From the NCBI GenBank assembly GCA_026419785.1, contig JAODTK010003110.1, forward strand, positions 124,001 through 188,000: a stretch of 64,000 nucleotides of DNA. The letters are read 5' to 3'. Under the pieces are notes generated by a model that was not told the origin of the DNA, ran no database searches, and was given only the letters and a program-made list of their open reading frames with translations. Positions within the stretch are counted from its first letter, which is position 1, and each line of letters starts with the position of its first letter. Positions 47,660-59,039 of this stretch are shown piece by piece. A program made the position numbers and the translations under genes. Origin of the DNA: Sclerodactyla briareus (Eukaryota; Echinodermata; Holothuroidea; Dendrochirotida; Sclerodactylidae).

Positions 47660-49260
47660 CATCATCCAGGTACTTGGTCATGTTGGCGTGTTCCACAGCA
47701 CCATACGGTGAATTATTGAGAATAACTTGATAACGCTTATCAGCACTTATTAATCATACAAAGCAGTATCCTATACGCCCTAAAATTATTCTCCCACACT
47801 CAGTCCACATTGTGTCGAACATTCGTTCGTGCAATTGGGGCAAGGCTGCAACAGTAGTCAGTATATCCGAATTATGTACGAACGTGCATTCCAATCGTAC
47901 CCATCTTCTGCCAGTTCTGGAAGAAAGGGAATAATTGAATAATCCTATTTAAAGTGTATGACGTCGGATCAATATTAGGTCATTGGGGTTTTTAATATGT
48001 AAACTCTCGATCACTACGCCTCAGATAATTCGCGAGGTATGTTTGCCTTTTAATGAGGCGTTCGAGTGGTATGATTCCTGTGTTACCAGATGATATAACT
48101 TGCACTCACCATCCGATTACATGGAGCAACGTAAGATGCATTGTCAATGCGCTCCGTCTAGCATCCTCGCTGCGCCGCTCTTAGATCTCAGCTCCTAAGT
48201 AAATTCGATCCATTTTTGAGAAGCATTGAGGATCGCAAATTATTTTGATATAATTCACCTGGCCGTCACAGTTTCCGAGGTATTCCGGATATTAGTTCAG
48301 CATTCATGACAGCAGCGAGTAATTGAACCTATCACATACACCATTGGGAATATTCTAGTTACACAACATCGTCGGCACCAGACGGGAAGCATGTGATTTT
48401 TTTAAATGCCAACTTGTTTTTCTGAAATAATTTTATTCCTATTAGTGATAATCAGTGAAAGACTACACGGTATTCCGCCGATACTAGGCCTACGTTTTTC
48501 TAGCAGCCCAGCCAGCTTGAAATCTGTACTGTAAAAATTGAGTGCTAATACATTTTTGCGTTCCATTGTGTCAGAGGCATATAGCTAGCGCATAATGTAG
48601 TCTATCAGTAAATTTGAAGTCCGAATTGTGACAGTCTCGAATTATTTGCAAATTTCGTAGTTTAAATAGGTAAGTTCCCGCATGAAGAAATGTCTACTTG
48701 ATTTTCGGGTTTTGGTTTGTCCGGAAAACAATGAGAGCTGTTATATTTAAACAAAATCAACTATAAAGACATATGTGACTGTTACAGTTTTGGACATTGT
48801 ACGACGCCACTCCTCATAAACGTAGCATAATAATTAAATGTTCCATTGAATTAGGTTCAGTCCCTTACTCAGCTTCTTGAAAATCTCACTTGATCAATCC
48901 CCTCGTCGAATCTCTGAATTCTGAATTGTGCTACCAAAAAGCATTAACTTTGAGTTCTCGTGTTTCTCAAATCATTTAAGCGTAGCTTCACTAGCATGAA
49001 GAGACCTGGTTCCATGGAAGCATCTCTTTTGGCCAACGATTCACTCCTATTCTCAAGAACGAATACAGACAAACGTATTCTAATGACCGCCCGAACTAAA
49101 CTTTCCACTCTTCATTCTTCCATTTTCCCACGTGCTAAGCGACTTATATAATCCCCGCCGAAAGTACTGAAGTAGTTGGAACAAAACTGCACGCGAAACC
49201 CTGGCACCCCTGAATTTTATTAGTGTCATTCCGTCTTAAGAATATTTCTCCAACATTGAA
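47660..49260. other. No gene supported
   Basis: Long AT-rich stretch. The plus frame 48960-49151 (63 codons, basic) is unrecognised. No repeat units seen. Confidence 0.45.
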
Positions 49261-49269
49261 ACGGGTTAC

Positions 49270-49289
49270 GGGGGGAGGGGGGGGGGGGG
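49270..49289. repeat. Poly-G run (6 + 13 nt)
   Basis: G runs separated by one A. No element ends recognised around it. Confidence 0.95.
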
Positions 49290-49769
49290 TCGCATAGCCT
49301 CCAACCAGATTGACCGTTCCAGCTTTGAATACGGCAATACGTACAGCTTCGTTCCAACACTTTGGCGGGATTGTAGATTGCTGTATGTCATATAATGATC
49401 ATAAATGACTTCAGCTATATGGTAGCGTGCTGACACGTCCTCGGGATCTCCGTGACACTATTGCTTCCCTACGAGGTAATGGGCTTAGTAAGGCTGGACT
49501 TAATTTCATGTTTCGTCTTCGTTTGCTTTCGTACACACATGTATCTCGTCGATGAATAGGATTCCATTTTATGACTGAACTAGCTGCGCAATAAACTGCC
49601 ATGTTATCGTGCAGCCTAGATATCGTCTTCATTTACAAATGGTAGTCATATCAGCGTAGGAACGCTTCTCCAATTGGAGCCCGCAGACAGTGTCCACGAC
49701 CTATTTGGATAACCACCAGATAGGTCCCTTCTTTGCTTCTCGAATATGTGTCCACAGTTCTCCTGAGAT

Positions 49770-50020
49770 TGCGGGTGAATACAAGCTATACCCTGCGTTC
49801 TGGCGATGCACTTGCTTTTACTGTTTAGAACTAAACTGAAAACCTATAGCAGGGCCAAAGCTCTGGAACTGTCTTGCCTATTTGAATCAGGATTTTCCCT
49901 ACTTTGGCAGTCCATTAAAGACTCATTTTTCGAGTTAGTGTTCCATCAGGTTGAACAGCGCTTTGAATACTCTGTAGATGTTTAGTGCCTCATAGGTTTA
50001 TAGGTTATTATTATAATATA
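49770..50020 (+). mobile_element. CR1/L2-like LINE 3' end (last 70 or so codons plus 3' UTR)
   Basis: Plus-strand pieces read TLRSGDALAFTV (from 49791) and TKLKTYSRAKALE (from 49830), matching LRSS-LLLVPRTKLKTYGDRAF--APKLWN near the C terminus of CR1/L2-type proteins. Then AAAGACTCATTTTTC stands where LKTHFF is coded. CAGCGCTTTGAATAC (49956-49970), GTGCCTCATAGGTTTATA and TTATTATTAT follow, the usual 3'-UTR boxes (AGCGCTTTGAGA, GGCGCTATATAA) and short tail. Frame changes and stops show an old, dead, strongly 5'-truncated copy. Confidence 0.75.
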
Positions 50021-50084
50021 AAGTTGGCAAAATTATTCCTCTCGCGTCTAGCACGCTTCCACGATCCGTCGGGTCCAAAAGCAA

Positions 50085-50150
50085 CGGAGGTGGCTTAGCG
50101 GTTTCGGTCCCCGACCATTTACCATGCATGCCAGAATCTCACGACATGCG
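50085..50150 (+). mobile_element. tRNA-headed SINE-like scrap
   Basis: GGTGGCTTAGCGGTTTCGGT (50092-50111) fits the pol III A-box consensus and a tRNA D arm. GCCAGAATCTCAC about 35 bp later sits where a B box should be but is a poor match. It starts about 65 bp after the LINE 3' end at 49770-50020. No tail or duplication seen. Confidence 0.3.
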
Positions 50151-50154
50151 AGCA

Positions 50155-52030
50155 CATTCCTAAACACTATTTCCATATTATACTGACAGGCAAACCATTG
50201 GATACTCCTCTCCTCAGTTGACAGGACTATCAGACCAAGGTGAACACCCTGCTAGGTATAATTAAGGCAAGATGTTCGCAGGGCAAATTCATTCTGGCAA
50301 TATGGATCTGACAATGATCAAAGGACTACAATGTACCCTACTGCAGTTCCATCACAACAACAATATAGGCAATCAGAAATTCTGACCGGGGATGGAAAAC
50401 CTATATCCACAGTCAGACAGGCCTATATTTTGAATAGTGTGACCCAGGAATTGCGAGTATCTGTAGCATCCCAACAATTCTCCTGTCTCCTCACACGATA
50501 ACCGAAATGTACATCAACGCCATACACAATATGTCAGACGACAGTTTTATAAGTAGGCATCATGTGAGAAAGGGGTGTCCTGATTGAAATGAACTAGTCG
50601 CTAAATCAATAAAACATGCTCGTAAAATGACGCGTTCTCTGCAGGGAAGCCGGAAAGCCATGTCTGGAGGAAGGAAGTGGACAAATTAAACTAAGTTAAT
50701 TCGCAATCTCTCTAAAAATCTCACTTGCATGGGGGTACCTCGGCGCAGGGGAGCTTTTTGCTTGAATGGGCAGAGCGTTGTTTCGCGTTAACAGGTTGAT
50801 AATTCACACCCAGAGCTTTATAACCTAACCTTACCTTGTGTGCTCGGGGCGACAAGCTCATCAAACAAGCCGCGGTCTGCTTTCACGTACACCACGAAGC
50901 AAAACCGTGTAGCATAAAGATGCAATGGTTGTTTTCTAATTAGCACGCCTACAGATTCCACTCAAATGAAAGTGAGAAGATAGTTCTTGGCATCCATAAT
51001 AGTCAGAATCAAAAGTGCACACAAGTATAGTACTCTTGCAGGCGATAATAGAGTCTGTCATTATAGGTACGTATTGGAAAGACTGGACAGTTTTAAAAGG
51101 GATTCACGTGCCGACTTAGCTCGGCTCATTGCTTTTCAACGAGAATACGTGGAGTGAGTGTTACTGAGGCAACCAGTCTCCACGGTACATCAGTCAACCA
51201 TGCAAGTCGTTGTCATTGCGTGTCACGCATTGAAGTATATTTAAATACATTCAGCAGTCAAGCAATGCACCAAGCGTCCTCCGTTGCTATTGGTATATCT
51301 GAGCAAGCGATGCATATGTACTGCTGGGGGTGTTACGGGGGGTCATTACTGGGTATGAGGTTATTCTGAAGGTCGTATCTCGCCAGAGGAGGCTGAAGGT
51401 ATAGGGAGCTGATGATCATTCTGTATAGGTATCATGCCAGCGAGGCATCTTCGTTCAGTAATACAGGGATCTACGGCACTGACAAAAACAACAACATGTA
51501 AACCTCCGACCTGAATCTGCATTTTAATTGTTTAGACATTTTTTAGGCTAATTCTAAGACCGAATGACCGTGAAATATCAGTAAAATGAAAGATAGTAAA
51601 CATGCATCCAAGTTCGGGATTAGAATTGAACATTCCGATAACCGGAAATTTCATTCGCGCAAGTATACAAAATATATCCGTTAGACCTAACGCTCCATCA
51701 CAGACTGTCAACATGTGCAAATAATGTACACAATTCCGTAGTTTGATTTGAGAAATACGACTAACTGCAGGTTAGTCGTCAGCTAGTGGATACAGGTTGG
51801 CCAACTTGCTGAAATGATCAATAATTCCAAAACGTATTTGTGGCCCTTGAACGTCAGTGGCAAATCTGCAAAATCAATCTCCACAAACTGGAAAAGGATA
51901 TTCTGATTAGGGATTCTCGTTAGGATAGGTTATACTGCAATGATATATGTAGTACTGTAGCTATTTGATAGCACAGCGTAATAGAAGCTTAGGCCAGGCA
52001 GTTAAAAATTATTGTGTGCGAGAAAGAGAT

Positions 52031-52062
<32 letters not shown>

Positions 52063-53580
52063 ATGGTTCATGTGTTACTATAGTGCGGTTTAGCGGTCAG
52101 TGCAGTGTATTAAGGTGGGGTGAGGAATCAGTTTACCAATCATAGTACTGAAAAAAGATCAGCAATTTCCTAACCCCTGTGTTCCCGTGATTAAACATGT
52201 TGAGCAACTGAATACTTCATGTTTGAATTCGACCACCGCGTTCAGCATCTGAACGTGTTTCAAACTAACTATACATGTAGTTAAAGAGGGGAATATCGAA
52301 ACGTCGTTGTATAGCAACTTTATAATCGGGGGGATGCCTCAACTCAGTAATTTGTATGTCCTGTTTAGCCGTTTTCGCGGCATTCTCCTGTCCAAAGACC
52401 CTGGGGGTAACGCAGTACTGATAATATCGCGAATTTGATGGAAACCGTGATTTGAATTCATAGTAGAACCCATCATTCGGAATGGTTTCAAATTAGGTAC
52501 GCTCTATAGCCTTCGAGAGAGCTTTTTCTGTCACACTTTATTTATCATGAGGGTAATTTACTTGAAGCAATACCTCACAAATAATATTGTCTTTGTTGAA
52601 TCTAGCCTGCAAGACTGGGTATTGTAAATGAGCCATAGAAGCTTGGACAAAATAAACGGAAAATGGTATTTAGTAAAACCTCGCGGTTGAATGAATACCC
52701 AAACCACTTTGAATGCAAATCGACAGCCACATTGAAAGACCCACGTGAAGAAGAGTGACGTTGACAAATAAGCTGTTGTATTTATAAATTATTCGTCGAG
52801 ATGAGTGAATTAACCTCGGAACTCTTAAAAAGGATAAAACGAATTATACTTGTGTTGGCCAAACGGAGTTTGGAAGAACATTTTTTCACTGTAAAGGTTG
52901 CAAAGAATTCGTTCCATGGTTGAGTCAATTCCTCTGGCAATATTGGTTGTGTGTTGGCTCTGTGACATATTAGACTCTTCACGTATTTTTGTTTGGCAAG
53001 CACAAAAGTGATTCAGCACTGTTTGGTATTTAATTCGTAGAAAATCGAATTCACTCGTTCAAACACCCCATTACGATGTTCTTGTCTTACTTCGCGCGGA
53101 CATAAACCAGTAAACTGTGGATACCCACCTGATGTCCGCCTTTTGCTAGTCGATATAGCCACAGTTAATACATAGCAGTTGTACGGCGAGAGAACGATCT
53201 GTTATGTATCGAATGTATCTCCGCGTGTGAGTGTATGCGCGTCCGTCAAATTATGGGTAAAGCATCGGTAGGGAAATTCAAGGAAAACGGAAATGTTCCA
53301 CTGAAAATTTGACCGAGATGAGAAAAATGCGTAATGTGGTAGCAACCTGCCTTCCATGCTCTTGGCAATACTTAGTGGATTACTCCGATGGCAATATACT
53401 CGGAATTTCAAGGTCGCGAGTAACATACTATGGACTATTCAAGAGGTTTGTAGATTTGAAATGTGATTCTCGCTGAATAAAGAGGTTAAAAAGTTACATA
53501 ACAGACATTCTCCCCCCAAAAAAATCAATTAACAAATCAATTCGCCGCAGGCAAGACTCAATGCAGCTCAGGGTCACTGT
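50155..53580. other. No gene supported
   Basis: A (GA)n plus poly-G tract lies at 52031-52062. Frames at 51154-51369, 52782-53003 and 53202-53426 are 63-75 codons and unrecognised. Otherwise featureless. Confidence 0.4.
52031..52062. repeat. (AG)n microsatellite running into poly-G
   Basis: About 11 AG units followed by 11 G, a transition seen when a purine tract grows by slippage. Confidence 0.95.
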
Positions 53581-53582
53581 GG

Positions 53583-53800
53583 TCATGTCACAACATGTTG
53601 ACCTAACGAACCACTCGATGGCCCATATCTCACCACAAGCTCAAAAGAAAGAAACTTCTGGGCGGCTTGCTGGGTCCTTATTAAGTGTATATCATGTTTC
53701 TGATACTGCGCTAATATCGATGCCAAGGCATCTCTAGAGATTGCCGACCTTCGTTCACAATGTCTGTAACCACTTCCCTCCTTATTGTTTGCGTTCAATG
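53583..53800 (-). mobile_element. Possible Tc1/mariner-like transposase scrap (N-terminal HTH)
   Basis: The minus frame reads KEGSGYRHCERRSAISRD followed by ASILAQYQKHD. It resembles the helix-turn-helix DNA-binding start of Tc1-type transposases (KEG-SYR-IARRL-ISR-TV--I---Y---G). A neighbouring frame downstream reads DMGHRVVR, like the R-Y-V-RALR that follows in the family. The DDE catalytic part and inverted-repeat ends are not visible, so at most a fragment survives. It may be chance. Confidence 0.4.
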
Positions 53801-53804
53801 ACTA

Positions 53805-55730
53805 TCTCCGACTGTGATGATTTACATGTTCTACCATATATTAGATCCATTGACTGCAAGGGTAGGCATACAGTAGCGGAGAATAGCAGAGTGGTTCTAG
53901 TGACGCTTTGCAAGCAGACATCCAGCAGTCACTATGTTTCACTTAGATGGTTGTACTTGCAGTTACGGACTGCGAGGTCTTGGTCTACACTATATGTAGT
54001 GGATTGTGCATGGTTTTCTACGGTTTCCATTACGGCTCGTCGGTCGACTGTGAGAAGTCACGCTAGACATGAATCTTCCGCTCCTCCAGGTTCCAAAAAG
54101 TGGTCGGATCCAGGAGTGCAATGATCGGTCTTTTCGGAGCGTACGCAAATTGTCGCTCACAGGATCGGCAGCTGTAAACGCTTATATACACGCTATGTCT
54201 CCGTTATCATCGAGTAACTTAGATTTTTTCCTGATATTCCCATCTTCTCTACGGTCTTCCGTTTGTTTGTGGTTTTACAAGGTGATTAGTTTACGCATCC
54301 ACCGTTGCTGATCCTGCCATGCACGATGCTAGGAGCAGCTAAATAACAGTATCCGAACAGCGTCAGAACTACATATCATGAATATTAAATGCCGGATATA
54401 TTTTGTCATATACAAAGATGGTTTTCCTATCATTGAAAGGATTCAGTCGAAACTGATTACATCCGATCTAATCAGCTGAGCCGAGTTTGAGCCCCTTGCT
54501 TCGCTAATGAGATAATCTGCCAAGTGTTCACTAGCCCTTACTACTGGATATGTATGGGTACATCACGGATTCGGGAAGCATTCAGTATACTTATCCGAAC
54601 TGATCTCGCTGGCGCATTGCTGCTGGTCAAGAACGCTTGAGTAGTTTTTAGTTAATAATTCGTATATTTGTTCTGACCGTTTCCGTTCTCTCCTGACAGG
54701 TTTTTTCCCACATGAGATGGTACGAGGATCGCCCAATGAGGTCACCAGCGAGAACCGTTCAACCGTGAGATTACTGAGTTGACTTGTGCCTTTGTCCTTC
54801 TTCGATGGGCCATAGACCCCAATAGCTCAACGCGAAACTATTAAGCCGGTGCTCGACTCCTGGGCTTAGTACAGAACTGCAGTGACCCACAATTTGTAGC
54901 ATTGTTAACTAGTAGTATAATTTTCTATTATTCTTATCATCAATTATCCTTCGCTTTATAATATATAGCCGCAAGAACATAAGGGTTTGAACGTTATGAA
55001 TATGAGAGAAGAATTGTACTTCCTTGCACGCTCGTGCTGTACTCGCCTGTATCTTCATGACTGGCAATAGTAAGGAAAAATACTATGTATGATGTTGCAA
55101 AGTGAATACATAATTCCATATAATCGTACCAATAATATAAAACAGAATATTGAAAAAAAAAACAATTATGGGTTGCTTAATTTCGGATAAAAGCATTAAG
55201 TAGGTAAGTTGACTGTAGCAATTTTCCGGATGGCTGACTCGCGATCAAACGTAGCTCGACACTCACTCATCAGCGATTCTTTTTAACACTTTCGAGTGGC
55301 CATTTTGGTGGATTCTGTCCAAGCTCCGAAAAGTTCACAAATTTGTCGATTTTGTTCCAACCAGAAGTTCTACTAATAATCACGAACTACGATCGAACAC
55401 ACAGCTACATCACCTTGGTGCTTGGGATGCCTCATAAATTAGTCAGAAACGCTATACTACAGATACGACCTGAAATTATGACCCGTGAACAAAGCTTTGC
55501 CGGATAAGTCGATCTCACCGAAAATTAACTCCGATTTCATCAAGTACGTCTTTCAAAGAAAAGTTATATTTCGTTGATCAGAAAAGGAATGTTTGTGTTA
55601 TTGTGTTGTTTTTGTTTATGTCAAATCGTTTTTATTTTGCCAATTGGTCCGTTTGTTCCTTTTTATCTTGGGTTCTTCTACTATCTTCGGATTTACTATC
55701 ACGTTCGTGGGATGTCGCATCTGCCTCATT
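53805..55730. other. No gene supported
   Basis: The plus frame 53741-54124 (127 codons) overlaps the Tc1-like scrap and matches nothing. TAGCAGAGTGGTTCTAG and GCTTTGCAAGC near 53887-53918 resemble D and anticodon arms of a tRNA, but no B box follows. Confidence 0.4.
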
Positions 55731-55732
55731 TG
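55725..55732. repeat. Left target-site duplication, CTCATTTG
   Basis: Matches GTCATTTG at 55891-55898 in 7 of 8 bases, flanking the element at 55733-55888. Confidence 0.6.
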
Positions 55733-55888
55733 CAGTGGTGTAGCGAGGCCGGCCTCGAGGCCGATTTGCTGGGCCGTCGTCCCCGCCTCGGAGCCTCGTT
55801 TTTTTCCGAGTGCCACCATCCTACAGTGGTACAAGGTGAAAAGCTGAGGCCGGCCTTGGCCTCGGGGGCTGCGGCCTCGATACACCTG
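55733..55888. mobile_element. GC-rich hAT-like MITE, 156 bp
   Basis: The left end CAGTGGTGTAGCGAGGCC faces a right end whose reverse complement is CAGGTGTATCGAGGCC, so the ends form inverted repeats of about 17 bp with a two-base gap. CAGTGGYGTA is a common hAT start, and the flanking 8-bp duplication (7 of 8) is the hAT hallmark. Two bases (55889-55890) separate the right end from its duplication. The body is full of GAGGCC/GGCCTC boxes that could fold back. No transposase. The 84-109-codon frames across it are incidental. Confidence 0.7.
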
Positions 55889-55890
55889 CC

Positions 55891-55898
55891 GTCATTTG
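55891..55898. repeat. Right target-site duplication, GTCATTTG
   Basis: Partner of 55725-55732 with one mismatch. Confidence 0.6.
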
Positions 55899-55899
55899 G

Positions 55900-57135
55900 T
55901 TGAGTATACGGAACAATAAACTGATTGTTGCCTGCATATGATGCTTCGTAATGGACTACACAGGCAGTGTATTGGTTGGTGTGGGGTCGCTTGAATAATT
56001 GAAAACTCCCTCTAGAAAGGTATTTAGTCACCCACGTTATCTATATATCGTGCCATTCATTTATCTATCAGCAAACGCCTACAAACGAGAGAAGTGGGGT
56101 CCATGACCCCTGTCCTGAGCGGCAAGGCTACGACAGACAACTGCTGCCTTTCATCAGTTAACGTCCATTCGGTCCAAGATGCGTGAGTTTTAAATATTAA
56201 TATCGTATAAGGCAATGGTTGCACCACAAATGTGTACAATCGTGCGTCACTTTGTTGGCGATGTACGAATATGTATGCATGTGTGTCACAGTAAAAACCT
56301 AAGAACGATCGCATTTTTGCTTGTGGCATTCAGAAGTTGGGTGCCTCGATGTGGGATATCTTGCAGTCTGGCGGACATAAAATACATTAACTACGTGGGG
56401 TAATTAGACTATGTGTTTGTACTTTCTTGCTTGAGTTCGTTGGCAAGATCACCACGATGCCGTAGGAGGTGTTCGATATACCATGGTGGTGGTACTCAAA
56501 CTAATTAACTGTGAAATAACGAAAACGAGGGAATAACAAAAGAATGGGTGCAGAGAATGGAAAATATGCGTGTGTTATTCCGAATGTTATGTCCCAGTGG
56601 CGAAGGACCTGGCTTCCTGGGCATCTTGGGTGGTGTTGAGAAGAAAATTTCACTTCCTATGAAACTTGACAACTGGTTTCGGACATATGAAGCTAGCATC
56701 CGGGGCTAATAATTACTGTGACAGAACGGAGCAGATTTGTAATCACTTATATTGCATCACTATACATCCAGTCAAAATTCGACTGATAAGACCGCGGTGC
56801 GAATACTGAAATATAGGCTCATAGCAGCGTGTAGTAGCACCCAGCTGAAGGTAACAGCATCCCACTAATCACGACCGTTCGCTTCGAAGTAAATTGCTTG
56901 GTGCTGTCTGCTGATAAGTACGGAGCAGAACATGAATGATTCTGTACAATTCACAAAACCAACATGCACTCAATAGGACAAGAGAACATGTGTGCGCGAT
57001 ATGAGAGAGCAGTAACATTTTATTTTCTTCCCACAGTGCCATTGGGGTCGAAGACAACATTAAGTGTTTTCGTCACGTCGTTTGAATGTTCAGTATCCTG
57101 TCCTCATCACCTACGTAAGAACATGAACTGAACAG
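55900..57135. other. No gene seen
   Basis: Frames of 60-100 codons on both strands, none recognised. Confidence 0.45.
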
Positions 57136-57141
57136 TGAAAT

Positions 57142-57343
57142 GCTAGCTAGGATTCGTGAAAATATAACCTAATTTAGATATGTAAATAAGGTTTAATAAC
57201 ATAGTCATCGTCCACCTACATTTTCAATGCGGACCAGCGAAAGGTAGTTAGGATTCGCTTAGAATATTCTCCAATTTGGATATTTAAATGACTGTAGAGT
57301 AATATTCAACTAAAGTTTACCTGACGTTAAGTGATATGTGAAA
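57142..57343 (+). repeat. Two diverged tandem units, period 101 bp
   Basis: TAGCTAGGATTCGTGAA (57144) and TAGTTAGGATTCGCTTA (57245) open units that share AATTTAGATATGTAAAT/AATTTGGATATTTAAAT and an AATAACAT/AATATTCA end. Confidence 0.6.
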
Positions 57344-57785
57344 AACAACAAAAAACTGCATGTATCATGCGGCCACACATTGTAGATATCTGCAGTAGTA
57401 CCTCAATTGAGCTGTGCTGAGAGGATAATATATGGTCAATGAAAATGTCGTTTCCTGATATTTTTCACGCTTGTTCCAAATCTTGTGAACTTACGAATGG
57501 GAGGGACCTTCGTTTTCCAGCCAGAACCGTTGTGACGTCATATTAGAAGTTAACCTATTAGGCTAACGTAGTTTTCTGTTAAAAAAAGTCTGTCCTCAAC
57601 GCAATGCGTCATGCACAACATCTGATAGCGGGCCCTCTCGTTCCCTTCCATTTATGTTAGTAGTGAGTTGCTCAACATCGACACAGATCGCATGATGTAT
57701 AATGGGTTTACCGCAGTGGGAAAACGATCCATTGCGAATATGGTAAACGGAATAAGGCAATGCCTCTTTGGCGGCACGTTATTGT
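57344..57785. other. No gene seen
   Basis: A+T-rich filler. A TATA-rich stretch at 57428 lacks other promoter signals. Confidence 0.45.
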
Positions 57786-57789
57786 GGGT

Positions 57790-57852
57790 CAGGAGTTGCG
57801 TACCTCCCGTTTTGTCCCTGTTCCAGTCCTTTGTGCTGAGCGCCCAGGGTTC
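57790..57852 (-). repeat. Block shared with the SINE-like element at 58860-59030
   Basis: On the minus strand CTCAGCACAAAGGACTGG, then AACAGGGACAAA, match 58981-59010 (CTCAACACAAGGGATTGG, then AACAGGAACAAA). The four differences across the 30 bases are all transitions, as expected from decay of related copies. The block begins just after the LINE endonuclease text ends. Confidence 0.7.
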
Positions 57853-57854
57853 AC

Positions 57855-58140
57855 AGGTTCGTGATCACTTGCACCAAGTTTACCGATACTCTCCACATTG
57901 TCCACTAAATCCGGATCACTACTCAAGACTAAATCCAAGATATTAGTTCCCTGGTGGGGAAGTGAACATGTTTGGATAAGACACTATCCAGGTAATCTTG
58001 AAAAGTCAGAAATCAATGAGTACCAATACTACCATCAGACCAAAAAGTATCTGGGTAATTGAAATCTCCCATGATGAATTCTAGCCGGAGTCTTTATTGA
58101 GCATACTGAAAAGAAGTGAGTTAGGAACGGTAATCGATTC
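57855..58140 (-). mobile_element. CR1-like LINE fragment: AP endonuclease domain, C-terminal half
   Basis: In LINEs this domain nicks target DNA to prime reverse transcription. The minus strand reads EFIMGDFNYPDTFW (58035-58081), with GDFN, the strand carrying catalytic Asp and Asn. FQDYLDSVLSKHVHFPTRE follows, then in another frame TNILDLVLSSDPDLVDNV (57895-57948) and IGKLGASDHE (SDH at 57861-57869, the catalytic Asp-His pair). This is the standard CR1/L2 endonuclease order: MGDFNYPDIDW, HV--PTRGNNILDLVLS, LG-SDH. An upstream GIDYRS (about 58130) may be the G-YRSP motif, with about 20 residues lost between. At least one stop and one frameshift show that it is dead. The plus frame 57668-57946 is a shadow. 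Confidence 0.85.
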
Positions 58141-58144
58141 CAAT

Positions 58145-58855
58145 TGTCGAAGACTAGGAATACCTAAACCTCAGCTAAACGGAACACACCAAGTTCATAA
58201 AACTAAGTGCGCTTTCAATTCAGTAAATATTTTCTTCAATTATTACAAGAACATTATTGAAAATGTAGATGTGAACACATGAACACTTAATTGTTTGTCA
58301 TCTCGCATGAAGTGAGGATATTGTCCTAAGCAATCAGTTCCAGTCGCAATTGTAGATACAGCAACATTCAGGAGAGTGATATTCCTCACCACAATATGCT
58401 CACCACTTGAATAGCAGTACTACTGTATCATTGATTGAGGAAAACTTGAATGGCACGGGTTTGTCGATGAGCGATCAGTCAATTAATTCTGCTCCGAACG
58501 GATGAGGCGATACCATCCTCATTGTTACTCAACCCACGTCTTCTACTGTGAACTATATAATTAGCAGAATTGCCCAGTGTTCAATACCTCGACGTTGCTC
58601 GGTTTCGTCTTTCGGCTCTTTACAGATGAACAGTGGCATTTACGATGCCGATTATTTGGCGTTAACAGACAAAGCGCAATTTCTATAAACATGTAGCCTT
58701 GGTTGTTCAGCTTCAATCTCGTCCACTGCATGGTTTCTTTAATAGGATTTTCCGCATTTGTTGAAACTCACTGTAGGTGCTTTGGGATTTTGTTCAAGGC
58801 ATTAGTGTTTGGTACTGGTGCATGTGTATAAGGGAAGTCGAGAACTCCACCTCCT
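58145..58855. other. No gene seen
   Basis: The plus frame 58097-58282 overlaps the LINE on the opposite strand. The rest is filler. Confidence 0.45.
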
Positions 58856-58859
58856 GTTG

Positions 58860-59035
58860 CAGTCTAACCAAGTGGTTAGCCTAGTAGCCCCACTCCCTGG
58901 GTAATTGGGGGTCTGAATCCCAATAATTTAGTACCAAAGACTATAACCTACTATACCGAAGACTGCTGCTGTCTCGCTTGCCCTCAACACAAGGGATTGG
59001 AACAGGAACAAACGTAGGGTAGGCAATGTGCAAGT
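58860..59035 (+). mobile_element. tRNA-headed SINE-like element
   Basis: CTAACCAAGTGGTTAGC (58864-58880) is an A-box and D-arm-like start. GGTCTGAATCC (58910-58920), 45 bp on, is a B box with one or two mismatches. A body follows with ACTATAACCTACTATACC, then the CTCAACACAAGGGATTGG block (58981-58998) also present at 57790-57852 in inverted orientation. The 3' end and duplications are not evident. Acceptor-stem pairing is absent, so it is not a tRNA gene. Confidence 0.55.
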
Positions 59036-59039
59036 TACT

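Noticed and set aside
53887-53920. TAGCAGAGTGGTTCTAG plus GCTTTGCAAGC, like tRNA D and anticodon arms.
   Set aside because: No T arm or B box at the right distance and no acceptor stem.
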